A DNA stretch of 64,000 nucleotides from Lonsdalea britannica (GCF_002111595.1 NZ_LUTN01000008.1:1-64000), one strand, 5' to 3'; positions 32,042-43,323 are shown, counted from the stretch's first letter. The notes: generated from the sequence alone by a model not told the origin. Numbers and translations: made by a program.

Positions 32042-33487
32042 ATGAGTCTGACGTTAGTCAGTGAGCAATTACTCACAGCCAACAAGCTGAGCCTGAACGA
32101 TTTAAATACGATTCTGGAGACGCTGAATGAGCGTCGTCTGGACTATGCCGATCTCTATTTCCAATCCAGCTACCATGAGTCCTGGGTATTGGAAGATCGT
32201 ATCATCAAAGACGGTTCCTACCACATCGATCAGGGCGTCGGGATCCGGGCCGTTAGCGGCGAGAAAACCGGTTTCGCCTATGCCGACCAAATCACGTTGA
32301 ATGCGTTGCAACAGAGCGCGCAGGCGGCCCGCAGCATCGTAAGAGAGCAGGGTAACGGCGCTGTGCATGCATTGGGCGAGTCGGCGCATCGCGCGCTGTA
32401 TCCAAGCCAAAATCCTTTGGATAGCCTGACTCGGGAAGAGAAAATCGCTCTGTTGCAGCGTGTGGATGCGACGGCCCGCGCGGAAGATGTCCGCGTGCAG
32501 GAAGTCAGCGCCAGCCTGACCGGCGTGTATGAGCTGGTGCTGGTGGCGGCCACGGATGGCACGCTGGCCGCGGATATTCGCCCGCTGGTGCGTTTGTCCG
32601 TCAGCGTGCTGGTGGAACAGGACGGCAAGCGTGAACGTGGCTCAAGCGGCGGCGGCGCGCGTACCGGTTACGACTACTTCTGGCAGTTGGTGGAAGGCGA
32701 AGCGCGAGCGGAAGCTTGGGCGAAAGAAGCCGTTCGTATGGCGCTGATTAATATCTCCGCGGTGGCGGCGCCCGCGGGTTCAATGCCTGTCGTGCTGGGT
32801 GCCGGCTGGCCGGGCGTGCTGCTGCACGAAGCGGTCGGTCACGGTCTGGAAGGCGACTTCAACCGTCGAGGAACCTCCGTGTTCAGCGGTCAGGTCGGCA
32901 ATCTGGTGGCCTCAGAGCTGTGTACTGTGGTGGACGATGGGACGATGGAAGGTCGTCGCGGCTCACTGGCGATGGACGATGAAGGCGTACCGGGTCAGTA
33001 CAACGTGCTGATCGAGAACGGCGTGTTAAAGGGTTACATGCAGGACAAGCTCAACGCGCGCCTGATGGGCGTCGCGCCGACCGGCAACGGTCGCCGTGAG
33101 TCCTATGCGCATCTGCCGATGCCGCGTATGACCAATACCTACATGCTGGACGGGAAGTCGACGCCGGAAGAGATCATCGCCAGCGTCGACTACGGCCTGT
33201 ATGCGCCGAACTTCGGCGGCGGTCAGGTGGATATCACCTCCGGCAAATTTGTGTTCTCCACGTCGGAAGCCTATCTGATCGAAAAAGGCCGCATCACCAA
33301 GCCGGTCAAAGGCGCGACGCTGATTGGCTCAGGTATTGAAGCCATGCAGCAAATCTCGATGGTGGGCAACGATCTGTCGCTGGATATGGGCGTCGGGGTC
33401 TGCGGTAAAGAAGGCCAGAGTCTGCCGGTCGGCGTCGGTCAGCCCACGTTGAAACTGGACAGCCTGACGGTGGGCGGTACGGCTTAA
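32042..33487 (+). CDS. tldD: metalloprotease TldD
   Basis: The catalytic subunit of the TldD/TldE protease, which processes microcin B17 and the CcdA antitoxin by degrading unfolded peptides. It has 481 residues, with the zinc site HEAVGH (within [15 protein letters not shown]) and a third ligand expected in the C-terminal Cys region ([12 protein letters not shown]). Its partner PmbA/TldE lies six kilobases downstream. The 3' end faces aaeR. Confidence 0.97.
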   Translation: MSLTLVSEQLLTANKLSLNDLNTILETLNERRLDYADLYFQSSYHESWVLEDRIIKDGSYHIDQGVGIRAVSGEKTGFAYADQITLNALQQSAQAARSIVREQGNGAVHALGESAHRALYPSQNPLDSLTREEKIALLQRVDATARAEDVRVQEVSASLTGVYELVLVAATDGTLAADIRPLVRLSVSVLVEQDGKRERGSSGGGARTGYDYFWQLVEGEARAEAWAKEAVRMALINISAVAAPAGSMPVVLGAGWPGVLLHEAVGHGLEGDFNRRGTSVFSGQVGNLVASELCTVVDDGTMEGRRGSLAMDDEGVPGQYNVLIENGVLKGYMQDKLNARLMGVAPTGNGRRESYAHLPMPRMTNTYMLDGKSTPEEIIASVDYGLYAPNFGGGQVDITSGKFVFSTSEAYLIEKGRITKPVKGATLIGSGIEAMQQISMVGNDLSLDMGVGVCGKEGQSLPVGVGQPTLKLDSLTVGGTA

Positions 33488-33522
33488 TTCCCACCGATCT
33501 TCTCCGTCGTCGTGACGTGCTA

Positions 33523-34460
33523 TCAGGCGCCGACGGCGGAGGATTCTCCTGGCGATACCCTTGATAGGTCAGCGCCACCTTTTTGAAGTACTCCATCAGA
33601 TAATTAATGCACACCTGCACCTTTAGCGGCAGATGGTCTTTGCGCGTATATAAGGCATAGACCGGACGCGGATCGGAATGGTAGTGGGCAAACAGAATTT
33701 CAACTTCACCGCGCTTAATCTCCTCAAAGACCCACATTAGCGGCACATATGAAATCCCCGCGCCGTGCTTGAGCCAGCGGATCAGCGTCTGGGAATCATT
33801 GGTGGCGAACCGCCCCTGCGGCTTCAGCCGCGTCGTTAATCCCTCCGGCGAGATCAGGTCAAATTCGCTATCAGGCCGCACGCTGTATTCCAACCAGGAA
33901 AAGTTATCGATGTCGGACAGTTTCTCCGGCGCGCCGTTCTGCGACAGGTAGCTTTTGGCGGCGCAAACCACCATCGGCATCGACCCCAGACGGGTGGAAA
34001 ACAGGCTCGAGTCCTGCAGCGCTCCCACGCGAATCACGATATCCAGACCGTCGGCGATCAGGTCCGGCGCGGGGATGCCGCTGACCAGATTGACGGACAG
34101 CCCCGGATACTCTTTCAACATTTCCGCCGTCATCGTCGCCAGTACGTTCTGAGCCATGGTGGAGGTGCTGCCGATACGCAGCGTGCCGATCGGCGTGTTG
34201 GTAAACGCATACAGCTGATCGTGGACTTCATGCGCTTCGACCAACATGCGACGGCAGCCGTGGTAATAGATTTTTCCGGCCTCGGTCAGCCCGATGCTGC
34301 GCGTACTGCGGTTTAGCAGCTTCACCTGCAACGCATTTTCCAGCTTGGTCACCGTTTGACTGACGGCGGAGACGCTCATTTTCAGCTGCCGCGCGGCGGA
34401 GGTAAATGAACCGAACTCCACCACTTTGGCGAAGATGGTCATGCTTTTTAGTCGTTCCAT
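33523..34460 (-). CDS. aaeR: LysR-type regulator AaeR (C-terminal frame probably disturbed)
   Basis: AaeR regulates the divergent aaeXAB efflux operon in response to aromatic carboxylic acids. The winged helix-turn-helix is at about 1-60 (GSFTSAARQLKMSVSAVSQTV), followed by a LysR effector domain. As written the frame runs on to 33306, antisense to tldD, adding an Arg/Pro-rich tail of about 80 residues. In the next frame a TGA/TAG pair occurs at 33525-33520; one added G near 33550 (CAGGAG to CAGGGAG) would end the protein there at 312 residues, close to E. coli AaeR. The coordinates use that end. Confidence 0.87.
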
Positions 34461-34462
34461 TA

Positions 34463-34497
34463 TTAAGCCTGGCTTAAAAGTGATTTAGATCACACTG
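34463..34497. promoter_or_regulatory. palindrome and CRP-like site between aaeR and aaeX
   Basis: TTAAGCC-t-GGCTTAA (34463-34477) is a perfect 7-bp dyad three bases upstream of the aaeR start, a candidate autoregulatory or AaeR-bound operator. It runs into AAAAGTGATTTAGATCACACTG (34476-34497), which matches 18 of 22 positions of the CRP consensus. The overlap suggests competition or joint control by carbon status. Confidence 0.65.
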
Positions 34498-34673
34498 GGT
34501 AGATAAGGTCATAATAAACATCCATAATGAAGTGTGTCTAAACAGGAAGCGCGGTGTTCCCCTCGCAGTGCTTCTGTCTTTGTTACCTCTATGAATGAAA
34601 AAGTAAGCGCTTCATCATACCGATCATTCGTTACGTATGTTCTTCATTATTGTTATCAGTCTTGCTGTGTCTT

Positions 34674-34713
34674 CCCCCGCTTGCAGTCAATGACTGCGGG
34701 CGGAGGTTTTTTT
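34674..34713 (+). terminator. terminator-like hairpin in the aaeXAB leader
   Basis: CCGC-tt-GCAGTC (34677-34688) pairs with GACTGC-gg-GCGG (34692-34703), followed by AGG and seven T. It lies 64 bases upstream of aaeX on the same strand, so it would stop transcripts before aaeX unless relieved. A 54-codon frame from ATG 34591 runs through it and has a Tyr/Cys-rich stretch just before the stem, raising the possibility of attenuation. Confidence 0.55.
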
Positions 34714-34776
34714 GGGTTATTTGCTATGCTGCTTACAGGGTGTATTGCGCATTAGAGTGAGAGAGATAAGAAAAAG

Positions 34777-34980
34777 ATGAATTCGCTTCCGGTCATGGTC
34801 CTGTTCGGCCTCTCGTTCCCGCCGGTATTTTTTGTCCTGCTGGTATCGCTGGCGCTGTTTTATATCTGTATCCGTCTGCTACAGCCGACCGGGATCTATG
34901 ATGTTGTTTGGCATCCCGCGCTGTTCAACACCGCGCTGTTCTGCTGTCTGTTTTATCTGCTGTTCCGTTTCGGTCTTTGA
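34777..34980 (+). CDS. aaeX: AaeX small membrane protein
   Basis: A 67-residue protein with two membrane segments (about 5-32 and 50-65) typical of AaeX/DUF1656, the first gene of the aaeXAB efflux operon. Its exact role is unknown. ATG follows a purine-rich AGAGAGATAAG. The aaeA start codon lies seven bases after its stop. Confidence 0.93.
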   Translation: MNSLPVMVLFGLSFPPVFFVLLVSLALFYICIRLLQPTGIYDVVWHPALFNTALFCCLFYLLFRFGL

Positions 34981-34987
34981 GGTCGTT

Positions 34988-35935
34988 GTGAATACATCCG
35001 CGCTGACAATTTATCTGAAAAAATTTGCTCGTATCGCGATCACGCTCGCCCTGGTCTTATTGGCACTGGTGGCGATCGTGCGCGTATGGGCTTTCTACAC
35101 CGAATCGCCCTGGACCCGAGACGCGCGATTCACCGCCGATATCGTCGCTATCGCGCCCGATGTCAGCGGACTGCTGACCGCCGTCAACGTCCACGATAAC
35201 CAACAGGTGAATAAGGGCGACATCCTGTTTGAAGTCGACAGGCCTCGCTATCAGCAGGCGCTGGCTGAAGCGCAGGCGAATGTCGACTACTACCAATCGC
35301 TGGTGGTTGAGAAAAAACGGGAAGCGGGCCGCCGTCAGAAGCTCGGGACGCAGGCGCTGTCGCGGGAAGAGATCGAACAGTACGGCAATACCCTGGAGAC
35401 AACGCAGCATCAGCTGGCGCAGGCGCAGGCCGCGCTCGAACTGGCCCGGCTCGATCTGGATCGCACTGTGGTCCGCGCGCCGTCGGATGGCTGGGTGACC
35501 AACCTGAATTTGCAGGTCGGTGAATTCATCACGCGCGGCGCGACCGTGGTCGCGCTCGTGAAAAAAGATTCCTATTACCTGTGGGCGTACATGGAAGAGA
35601 CTAAGCTCGGCGGCGTTCGTCCTGGCTTGCGGGTGGAAATCACGCCGCTCGGCAGCAACCGAATTTTGTACGGCACGGTGGATAGCGTGGCGTCGGCGGT
35701 CACCAACAGCAATATCACCACTGACAGCAGCGGTTTGGCGACGGTCGACTCCAATCTGGAGTGGGTCCGGTTGGCGCAGCGGGTGCCGGTAAAAATTCGG
35801 CTGGACCAGCAAATGGGTAATCTTTACCCGGCAGGCACCACCGCGACGGTCGTGGTCACAGGGGAAAAAACGGAGCATACGAAATCAATGTCGCCGATGT
35901 TGAAACTGATGCACCGGCTGCGCGAGTTCGGGTAA
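34988..35935 (+). CDS. aaeA: p-hydroxybenzoic acid efflux membrane-fusion protein AaeA
   Basis: The HlyD-family adaptor of the AaeAB aromatic-acid efflux pump (315 residues). One N-terminal membrane helix (about 17-36), paired biotinyl-lipoyl halves ([17 protein letters not shown] and [19 protein letters not shown]) around a coiled-coil hairpin rich in Gln/Glu/Ala. GTG 34988 gives [16 protein letters not shown], matching family starts; upstream in-frame codons lie inside aaeX. Confidence 0.94.
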   Translation: MNTSALTIYLKKFARIAITLALVLLALVAIVRVWAFYTESPWTRDARFTADIVAIAPDVSGLLTAVNVHDNQQVNKGDILFEVDRPRYQQALAEAQANVDYYQSLVVEKKREAGRRQKLGTQALSREEIEQYGNTLETTQHQLAQAQAALELARLDLDRTVVRAPSDGWVTNLNLQVGEFITRGATVVALVKKDSYYLWAYMEETKLGGVRPGLRVEITPLGSNRILYGTVDSVASAVTNSNITTDSSGLATVDSNLEWVRLAQRVPVKIRLDQQMGNLYPAGTTATVVVTGEKTEHTKSMSPMLKLMHRLREFG

Positions 35936-35944
35936 GGCACCGTC

Positions 35945-37903
35945 ATGTTCAATTTTCCCGGATTCATCCGGCTACGATTTGCCTTCAAGCTGAGTTTTGC
36001 GATCCTGCTCTCGCTCATGCTCGGTTTCTATATGCAACTGGAAACCCCGCGCTGGGCGGTGCTGACCGCCGCGATCGTGGCCGCCGGGCCCGCTTTCGCC
36101 GCTGGCGGGGAGCCGTTTTCGGGCGCCATTCGCTATCGTGGGCTGCTGCGTATTCTGGGAACGTTTATCGGTTGTATTGGGGCGCTGGTCATTATTGTCA
36201 GTACGGCGCGGGCGCCGGTCGTGATGCTGATGCTGAGCTGCCTGTGGGCGGGCGCCTGCGTGTGGATTTCCTCGCTGGTGCGGGTGGAAAACTCCTACGC
36301 TTTTGGGCTGGCGGGCTACACCGCGCTGATTATCGTCGTGACGACGCAGAGCACGCCGCTTCAGGCGCCGCAGTTCGCCGTCGAACGGTGCAGCGAGATC
36401 GTGCTCGGCATCATGTGCGCCATCCTGGCGGATCTGCTGTTCTCTCCGCGATCTATTAAACAAGATATCGATCGAGCGATGAAAGCGCTGCTGTTGGATC
36501 AGTTCCAGCTGTTGCAACGTTGCGTGTCCGGCGCATCGAAAGAGGATCTGGATGCTCACTGGCACGCGCTGGTGCGTAACACCCAATCGCTGAATGGCAT
36601 GCGCAGCCAGCTGCGCGTCGAGTCGTCCCGCTGGCAGCCCAGCAATCTGCGTCTCAAAAGCATGGTGACCCAGTCCTGGCTGATGATCACCCAAGCCTGC
36701 GAAACCTATCTGATTCTGCAAGACAGCGAAGCGCCGATCAACGGCGCGCTGTCTGTGCTGCTGGAGCAGCCTGTCACGACGCCGGAAGAAGGTCGTCAGC
36801 GGTTACGGCAGCTGCGTTATCTGGTAGCCGTCAACGGCGCCAGTCTGCCGCCGTCGCTTGTCGGCTGGGTCGTGACGGCGACGCGTTACCATCTCCTGAT
36901 GCGGGGCGTACAGAACAACGGCCGCATCAACCGTATTGAGGCGGATGCGCTGACGGCGGATGTGGCGGTGAAAGCCACGTCCGCAGAGACTCATCACGCG
37001 ATGATCAACGGGGTGCGTACTTGGGCGGCCACGACGCTGGGGTGCCTGTTCTGGCTGGCGACGGGATGGAACTCCGGCAGCGTCTGTATGGTGATGCTCG
37101 CCGTCGTGACCGCGCTGGCGATGCGTCTGCCCAATCCGAAAATGATGGCAAAGGATTTTCTGGTCGGGACGCTGTTCGCGCTGCCGCTGGGATCGTTCAT
37201 GTTTATGCTGGTGCTGCCCGCCACTCAGCAGAGTCAGCTGCTGCTGTGTCTGAGCCTCGGCCTCATGGCCTTTTTTATTGGTATCGAAGTGCAGAAACGA
37301 CGGCTGGGATCGCTGGCGTCGTTAGCCACCACCATCAATATTCTGGTGCTGGATAATCCGATGACCTTCGATCTCGCGCAGTTTCTGGATAGCGCCATCG
37401 GACAAATCATCGGCTGCTTCCTGGCTTATCTCGTTATTCTGCTGATTCGGGACAACTCCCTGGCCTGGACAGGACGGACGCTGATGAACCGCTTCGTTTT
37501 CGGTGCGGTATCGGCGTTGAACACGTGTCAGGAGCGGCGGCAAGACAACTATCTGCCCGCGCTTTATCAATACCTGTTTCTGCTGCTGAACCGCTTTCCA
37601 GGCGATATCGCCAAGTATCGTCTGGCGTTGTCGCTGATCATCGCGCATCAGGGGCTACGGCAACTGGATATCCCCGTCAGCGAAACGCTGGTGGCTCATC
37701 ACCGGCAGTTGCGGGCGACGGCGGGACGGGTAATCAAGGCGAAGCAGGATACGGTGCGCAGCCGCTACTTCACGCAGTTGCTGGAGGAAATGGACGCGTA
37801 TCAGCAGGCTTTGCTGGACCATCGGGTCGCGGAAAAAACGATCGCCTCGGTCAGCCGCTTGATCGCCTTACTGCGGCGAAATCAGAATGCGTTTATCGGC
37901 TAA
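35945..37903 (+). CDS. aaeB: p-hydroxybenzoic acid efflux pump AaeB
   Basis: The FUSC-family inner-membrane pump (652 residues) that expels aromatic carboxylic acids with AaeA. Two clusters of membrane helices (about 13-165 and 360-490), each followed by a cytoplasmic domain, are visible; the opening [21 protein letters not shown] is characteristic. In plant-associated bacteria such pumps help tolerate plant phenolics. It lies nine bases after aaeA. Confidence 0.95.
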   Translation: MFNFPGFIRLRFAFKLSFAILLSLMLGFYMQLETPRWAVLTAAIVAAGPAFAAGGEPFSGAIRYRGLLRILGTFIGCIGALVIIVSTARAPVVMLMLSCLWAGACVWISSLVRVENSYAFGLAGYTALIIVVTTQSTPLQAPQFAVERCSEIVLGIMCAILADLLFSPRSIKQDIDRAMKALLLDQFQLLQRCVSGASKEDLDAHWHALVRNTQSLNGMRSQLRVESSRWQPSNLRLKSMVTQSWLMITQACETYLILQDSEAPINGALSVLLEQPVTTPEEGRQRLRQLRYLVAVNGASLPPSLVGWVVTATRYHLLMRGVQNNGRINRIEADALTADVAVKATSAETHHAMINGVRTWAATTLGCLFWLATGWNSGSVCMVMLAVVTALAMRLPNPKMMAKDFLVGTLFALPLGSFMFMLVLPATQQSQLLLCLSLGLMAFFIGIEVQKRRLGSLASLATTINILVLDNPMTFDLAQFLDSAIGQIIGCFLAYLVILLIRDNSLAWTGRTLMNRFVFGAVSALNTCQERRQDNYLPALYQYLFLLLNRFPGDIAKYRLALSLIIAHQGLRQLDIPVSETLVAHHRQLRATAGRVIKAKQDTVRSRYFTQLLEEMDAYQQALLDHRVAEKTIASVSRLIALLRRNQNAFIG

Positions 37904-38045
37904 CGACGCTGCCGAAGCGGCTTCTCGCCGTCCCGCTATCTCTGTTTGGGCGGACGGTGTAGTATTTCTCCACCCCTTTTTTTGACTTCATTCACCGTAA
38001 CGTGCGTGGCGACACGCGCAGCTGACGTACAGGTAACGACGTATT

Positions 38046-38678
38046 ATGACTTTGCACCTTTGGTTAGTTTACACCGGCGTGATCGTGGCGCTGATCGCCA
38101 TTCCCGGCCCGTCTGCGCTCATCAGCATGACGCATGGTCTGCGTTATGGACAACGACGTGCTATTGCCACTATCGCAGGCGGGGCGTGTGCCGCGTTGCT
38201 GCTGATGACCGGCTCTGCGCTCGGACTGGGGGCGATCCTCGCGGCGTCGACGACGGCGTTTATGCTGCTGAAGGTGGTGGGCGCGGCTTATCTTATCTGG
38301 CTGGGGATTTCGGCGTGGCGAGCAAAAACCGGCCCGGTGACGGAAACCGAAAGCGTCGCGCTGCCGGTCGATGAACCCGGCGCATTCACGCTGTTCAGAC
38401 GCGGTTTCACGGTGGGCATCAGCAATCCCAAAGATCTGCTGTTCTTCGCGGCGTTGTTTCCTAACTTCATCGACACCAGCGTACCGCAGGCAAGTCAGTT
38501 TGCACTGCTGGCGCTGACCTGGACGGTGTTGGATTGCAGCATCATGTTCTGTTACGCCTGCATGGGAAAACGCGTGTCTTCCCTGTTTGCGCACCCGAAA
38601 CGTCTGCGGTTGTTCAACCGCGCGTCCGGTTCACTGTTTATTTTTGCGGGCACTGCGCTGGCGGCATCAGCCAAGTAG
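38046..38678 (+). CDS. RhtB/LysE-family amino-acid exporter
   Basis: A 210-residue protein with about six membrane segments and the family signature IPGPSALISMTHGLRYGQRRA near the N-terminus, then GISNPKDLLFFAALFPNFID. The family exports homoserine, threonine, lysine or related metabolites; the substrate here cannot be told. It is a single gene on the plus strand, convergent with darP. Confidence 0.9.
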   Translation: MTLHLWLVYTGVIVALIAIPGPSALISMTHGLRYGQRRAIATIAGGACAALLLMTGSALGLGAILAASTTAFMLLKVVGAAYLIWLGISAWRAKTGPVTETESVALPVDEPGAFTLFRRGFTVGISNPKDLLFFAALFPNFIDTSVPQASQFALLALTWTVLDCSIMFCYACMGKRVSSLFAHPKRLRLFNRASGSLFIFAGTALAASAK

Positions 38679-38728
38679 CGATAGGGCGGACCGGCGGCGA
38701 GGAGTACGCCAGCTGCCGGTCAGGACTT

Positions 38729-39280
38729 TCACGCTTGGGCTTCGGCCAGCTCGCGCAGATATTGATACAGCTGGCGAGATGATTTCGGGGGTTTGTTGGC
38801 TGCTTTCTCTTTCTGAGCGTTACGCAGCAATGAGCGCAGCTGTTGGCGATCGGCCTGAGGATAAAGCGTCAGTACGTCGCTCATGGCGTCGTCGCCTTCC
38901 TCCAGCAGACGGTCACGCAGTTGCTCCAGCTTATGGAACAGCGCGACCTGTTGGTTATGACGGTTCTTCAACTTATCCAGCGCCAGCTGAATCGGTTCCG
39001 GATCGCGTGCGCGCAGCATTTTGCCGATCAGCTGCAGCTGACGTCGGCGACCTTCTTTCTTGATGCGCTGAGCCAGCTCGACGGCGGCCAGCAGCTCTTC
39101 ATCCAGTGGGATGCGTTCGAGGGCATTTTTCCCCAGGGCGACCAGTTCCGCTCCAAGATCTTTCAGGGCTTCAGCATCGCGTTTGATTTCGCTCTTGCTG
39201 ACCCAGATAATTTCGTCGTCGTCTTCTTCCTGGCTGGTAGGCGGGACGTCGTCCTGCCAGTCTTCGGGGTGTTTATTCAT
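38729..39280 (-). CDS. darP: ribosome-associated protein DarP (YjgA)
   Basis: A DUF615 protein (183 residues) that assists late 50S ribosomal subunit assembly. Acidic N-terminus ([20 protein letters not shown]), then a mostly helical basic body ([20 protein letters not shown]). The start [11 protein letters not shown] at 39280 matches E. coli better than the codon five residues upstream. It is divergent from pmbA, the usual yjgA-pmbA arrangement. Confidence 0.95.
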   Translation of the reverse strand: MNKHPEDWQDDVPPTSQEEDDDEIIWVSKSEIKRDAEALKDLGAELVALGKNALERIPLDEELLAAVELAQRIKKEGRRRQLQLIGKMLRARDPEPIQLALDKLKNRHNQQVALFHKLEQLRDRLLEEGDDAMSDVLTLYPQADRQQLRSLLRNAQKEKAANKPPKSSRQLYQYLRELAEAQA

Positions 39281-39471
39281 GCGTGGTTTCCTCAAAAAGA
39301 GGCCGATCCTATCAGGTTATGGCTTGCTGCGAAATTGTCGGCAGATCCTGTTAGACTCAAGGATATCACGCTACCTCTTTATTACGCAGAGGTATGGCAC
39401 GAATCGCGTGCAGACGCGCCTCGTGACCGCCTACATTATCAGGATGTTTTCTTACTCATGATGGCGAATCA

Positions 39472-40811
39472 ATGACAATTATCACTCAGGTTGCAGAGCA
39501 GCGAAAAACGCTGGAACAGGCAGTGGCGCAGGCGCTGGAGTTGGCCCGCGCCGGTTCGGATGCCGCGGAAGTCGCGGTGACCAAGACCACGGGGATCGGC
39601 GTCAGCACCCGCTATGGCGAGGTGGAAAACGTTGAATTCAATAGCGACGGCGCGTTAGGCATTACCGTCTACCATCAGCAGCGCAAAGGCAGTGCGTCCT
39701 CGACGGACCTCAGTCCGGAGGCGATTGCCCGTACCGTGCAGGCCGCGCTGGATATCGCGCGATACACCTCGGTTGATCCCTTCGCCGGTCCGGCGGATGA
39801 AGCCCTGCTGGCGTTTGATGCGCCGGATCTGGATCTGTTTCATCCTGCCGAGTTGGATGCGGAGCGCGGCATCGAGCTGGCGGCCCGCGCGGAGCAGAGC
39901 GCGTTGCAGGCGGATGACCGCATCACCAATACGGAAGGCGGCAGCTTCAACAGCTACTACGGCGTGAAGGTCTTCGGCAATAGCACGGCATGTTGCAAAG
40001 CTACTGCTCCAGCCGCCACTCCATGTCCAGCTGTGTGATCGCCGGCGAAGGCGGCAACATGCAGCGCGATTACGCCTATACCATCGGACGCGCGCTGGAC
40101 GATCTGAAAACGCCGGAGTGGGTCGGTCAGGAGTGCGCACGCCGGACGCTGTCCCGACTGGCGCCGCGTAAGCTGTCCACCATGCAGGCGCCGGTGATGT
40201 TCGGCGCGGAGGTCGCGACCGGCCTGTTCGGTCATCTGGTGGGTGCCATCAGCGGCAGCAGCGTTTATCGCAAATCCACCTTCCTGCTGGATCAGCTGGG
40301 CCAGCAGATCCTGCCCGAGTGGCTGACGATTAGCGAGTTGCCGCATTTGCGCAAAGGGCTGGCGTCCACGCCGTTCGACAGCGAAGGGGTTCGCACGCAG
40401 GAGCGCGATATTGTGAAAGACGGCGTGCTCCAAACCTGGCTGATGACCTCTTATGCAGCGCGCAAACTGGGGATGCAGAGCACCGGTCATGCGGGCGGCA
40501 TTCACAACTGGCGTATTGCCGGACGCGGTCTGGACTTCGACGGCATGCTGCGTGAAATGGGAACCGGGCTGCTGGTGACCGAACTGATGGGACAGGGCGT
40601 TAGCGGCGTGACGGGCGACTATTCGCGCGGCGCGGCCGGTTTCTGGGTGGAGAACGGTCAGATCCAGTACCCCGTCAGCGAAATCACCATCGCGGGCAAT
40701 CTGAAAGACATGCTGCGTAATATCGTCACCGTAGGCGACGATATTGAAACCCGCAGTAACATCCAATGTGGTTCGGTCCTGCTGCCGGCCATGAAGATCG
40801 CCGGGGCGTAA
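39472..40811 (+). pseudogene. pmbA: metalloprotease subunit PmbA/TldE, one frameshift as written
   Basis: PmbA (TldE) partners TldD in the heterodimeric protease and lacks the zinc motif. The N-terminal half runs to [12 protein letters not shown]. The continuation ([15 protein letters not shown] and beyond, through [15 protein letters not shown]) is in another frame. The break lies at 39984, where AATAGCCACGGC has become AATAGCACGGC. One added C gives about 446 residues, the normal length. Likely a sequence error. Confidence 0.92.
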
Positions 40812-40820
40812 TCCCCGAAG

Positions 40821-40845
40821 CACGCGGCGCTGTTTGCGTCGCGTG
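40821..40845. terminator. hairpin between pmbA and phnP
   Basis: CACGCGGCGC (40821-40830) pairs with GCGTCGCGTG (40836-40845) with one G-T pair and a 5-base loop. No clear T-run follows on either strand. It lies between two convergent genes and probably helps end both transcripts. Confidence 0.5.
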
Positions 40846-40858
40846 TTCCCCCCTACCT

Positions 40859-41632
40859 CTACAGTTTCAGCCTCAGCCCGTCGTACGCCGCATGCACATG
40901 CTTTGGCAGCGGGTGCTTCCGCAGCCAGCGATCCAGTGAATGACCGATATGCGTCAGGTACATTTTTCCCGGTTTTAACCGTTCGAAGATGCTCAACGCG
41001 AGGGTCAAATCGTTATGATTTCTGGGAGGCGTGGGCTGCGGTGGCTCGCTGCAGTCGAGTACCAGATAATCCACCGGCCGTCCGGCCAGAAAACGCTCGG
41101 TGTCCTCCGGCAGCCCCACGGTATCCGTGAGGTAGGCCAGCGAGGCGTATTGCGTCTGAAACAGGTAGCCATAGGTGATTCTGGAGTGGCGCAGCGGCAG
41201 CGGCGTGGTCGCCACACGGCCGAACAGTCTCGTGTCGAAGGGCGTCAGCGGAGGCTGGAATTGCAGCATGCCGGGGTGCTGGTACAGATCGTCGCAGCCA
41301 TCGGGATCGGGCGGCCCGAACACCGGTATCGCTTCGCCGCAGCCCCAGCGCAGCGGGAATAGTCCCTGAACGTGGTCCATGTGGTAATGGGTGAGCAGAA
41401 AGCGCTGAATCTCCCCGGCGCTAAAGCGGTTGTCCAGATCGGGCAAGCCCGCGTCGATCAGCGTCATTTCCCCGTGGTCGATCAGCGCGGCGCAGCAGGC
41501 GCGCCGTCGCCGTTGCGGAGACGAGCGTGCGCTCTGGCACACCACGCAATCACAGCCGAAGGCCGGAACCTGCTGCGCGCCGCCGGTGCCCAGAAAATGA
41601 AATATCGACGTGTGACGCGTCTCATCCGACAT
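40859..41632 (-). CDS. phnP: phosphoribosyl 1,2-cyclic phosphate phosphodiesterase PhnP
   Basis: PhnP opens the cyclic phosphate made by C-P lyase to ribose 1,5-bisphosphate. The 257-residue metallo-beta-lactamase-fold enzyme has the metal motif LLTHYHMDHVQGL, LTHIGHS near the end, and an N-terminal Cys cluster (FGCDCVVCQS) that binds structural zinc in the family. It is the last gene of the phosphonate run and overlaps phnN by 11 bases. Confidence 0.95.
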   Translation of the reverse strand: MSDETRHTSIFHFLGTGGAQQVPAFGCDCVVCQSARSSPQRRRRACCAALIDHGEMTLIDAGLPDLDNRFSAGEIQRFLLTHYHMDHVQGLFPLRWGCGEAIPVFGPPDPDGCDDLYQHPGMLQFQPPLTPFDTRLFGRVATTPLPLRHSRITYGYLFQTQYASLAYLTDTVGLPEDTERFLAGRPVDYLVLDCSEPPQPTPPRNHNDLTLALSIFERLKPGKMYLTHIGHSLDRWLRKHPLPKHVHAAYDGLRLKL

Positions 41633-42185
41633 TCTCTTTTCTCTCCGTTTGTGACAGCAACTGCCAGAATCGCGCCAGCGTCTGGGGCAACGGACCGTCG
41701 TTATGCAGTAAGGCGCAGTCTGACGGCAAATTGCGCTGCTGTTCCTGCGCCCGCAATAGTCGCGCTTCGATCTGACTCGTATTTTCCCGTCCGCGCGTCA
41801 GCAGCCGTTGACGCAGGATCGGGGGCGATACCGCCAGACAAAGTGGAAACAGCCGCGCGCCGTAACGCTGTTGCGCCTGTTTCAGGTAAGCCCGTGAGCC
41901 GTTGACGACCACATCCAGATCGCGTTCCAGCCACAGATCGATCTCGATGCCGATGGCGTAGTGGTTATGATGCGCCTGCCAGTGCAGCGCGAACAGGCCG
42001 TGACGACACCGTTGGCCAAACTCGTTGTCCGTGAGCGAAACGTGGTTTTCTCCGGGCAGACCGGCAGGCCGGGTGATGTAGCGGTGTGCGACCAGCAGGC
42101 GTTGCGGCGAGCTGGCGCGTATCGCATCCAGCAGACTGTCCTTTCCCGCGCCCGAAGGCCCTATCAAATAGATCAGTCTGCTCAT
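41622..42185 (-). CDS. phnN: ribose 1,5-bisphosphate phosphokinase PhnN
   Basis: PhnN phosphorylates ribose 1,5-bisphosphate to PRPP, salvaging the C-P lyase sugar product. It has 187 residues, guanylate-kinase-like, with the P-loop LIGPSGAGKDSLL and RYITRPAG. The start MSRLIYLIG at 42185 lies one base after the phnM stop; a longer upstream frame overlaps phnM and is not supported. Confidence 0.95.
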   Translation of the reverse strand: MSRLIYLIGPSGAGKDSLLDAIRASSPQRLLVAHRYITRPAGLPGENHVSLTDNEFGQRCRHGLFALHWQAHHNHYAIGIEIDLWLERDLDVVVNGSRAYLKQAQQRYGARLFPLCLAVSPPILRQRLLTRGRENTSQIEARLLRAQEQQRNLPSDCALLHNDGPLPQTLARFWQLLSQTERKENVG

Positions 42186-42186
42186 A

Positions 42187-43323
42187 TCAGAATACCTGCT
42201 CGCCTTGCCGCCATACCCGTTGCAGCGTGATCTGCGGGCCATGACGATGGACCAGAACCAGATCGGCGCGCTTCCCTTCGGCGATCACCCCCCGATCGTT
42301 CAGCCGCAGCGCCTGCGCCGGATTGCGGCTAACCAATGCGATAGCCTGAGGCAAGTCGTACTCGTTGCGCTCGTCTTCTGCTATCAGAAACGCGGCTTCC
42401 AGCAGGCTGGCCGGATAGTAGTCCGAAGAGAGGATATCCAGCAAACCGGCTTCCGCCAGCTGATGCGCGGCCACGTTGCCGGAGTGTGAGCCGCCGCAGA
42501 TGATGTTCGGCGCCCCCATCAGCACATGCATACCGACCTGATGGGCTGCTTGGGCGGCGATCTCCGTCGTGGGAAATTCGGCGATCGCCACGCCGTGACG
42601 ATAGGCGTCCATCACGTGTTCTTCCGCCGCATCATCGTGGCTGGCCATCGTGATCCCTTTGGCCCGGCATAGACTGACGATGTCTTCACGGTTGGACAGG
42701 GACCAGCGCTGCGAGCCTTCAATCTGTTCCGCTTCAAACTGCGCCATTTGCTCATCGTTGAGGTGGTATTTGCCTTTGTAATACTCGTGGTACTTCTCCC
42801 GCGAGGCGAACTGCCGCTGCCCCGGCGAGTGATCCATCAATGACGCCAGCGCGACCGGCGGCAGATCGCACAGTTGTTCAAACAGCGGCAGCGTCTCCTT
42901 ATGCGGCAGTTCGCAGCGCAGATGCAGCAAATGCTCCGCCCGGTTGAGGCCCGCTTTCTGCGTCTCGACCACCGTATCGGTCATCTTGCGCAGGTTGTCG
43001 AGCCGGTGGCCGCCGTCCCGGACATCGCCGACGGCGAGCGCGTCTAATACTGTGGTGATCCCGCTGGAGATTATCGCGGCGTCGTGCGCGCGCATGGCGG
43101 ACGTCGGCGGCCAGCTGACGCCGGGACGCGGGGTGAAAAATTTGTCGAGGTTGTCGGTATGTAGCTCAATCAGTCCGGGGATCAGCCACGCGCCGCCGCC
43201 GTCCACAGCTCCGGGTAAACGGCTCGGCGCATTGCTGATGTGCTGAATCACACCCTGATGAACCGATAACGATCCGTTGATGACCTCGTCCGATAACACC
43301 ATTCGTACATTATTGATGATCAT
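42187..43323 (-). CDS. phnM: alpha-D-ribose 1-methylphosphonate 5-triphosphate diphosphatase PhnM
   Basis: PhnM removes pyrophosphate from the ribosyl-phosphonate triphosphate intermediate. It has 378 residues, the E. coli length. Amidohydrolase features are [19 protein letters not shown] (metal ligands) and [12 protein letters not shown], then CGGSHSGN. It overlaps phnL by 14 bases; the start [10 protein letters not shown] at 43323 matches the family. Confidence 0.96.
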   Translation of the reverse strand: MIINNVRMVLSDEVINGSLSVHQGVIQHISNAPSRLPGAVDGGGAWLIPGLIELHTDNLDKFFTPRPGVSWPPTSAMRAHDAAIISSGITTVLDALAVGDVRDGGHRLDNLRKMTDTVVETQKAGLNRAEHLLHLRCELPHKETLPLFEQLCDLPPVALASLMDHSPGQRQFASREKYHEYYKGKYHLNDEQMAQFEAEQIEGSQRWSLSNREDIVSLCRAKGITMASHDDAAEEHVMDAYRHGVAIAEFPTTEIAAQAAHQVGMHVLMGAPNIICGGSHSGNVAAHQLAEAGLLDILSSDYYPASLLEAAFLIAEDERNEYDLPQAIALVSRNPAQALRLNDRGVIAEGKRADLVLVHRHGPQITLQRVWRQGEQVF

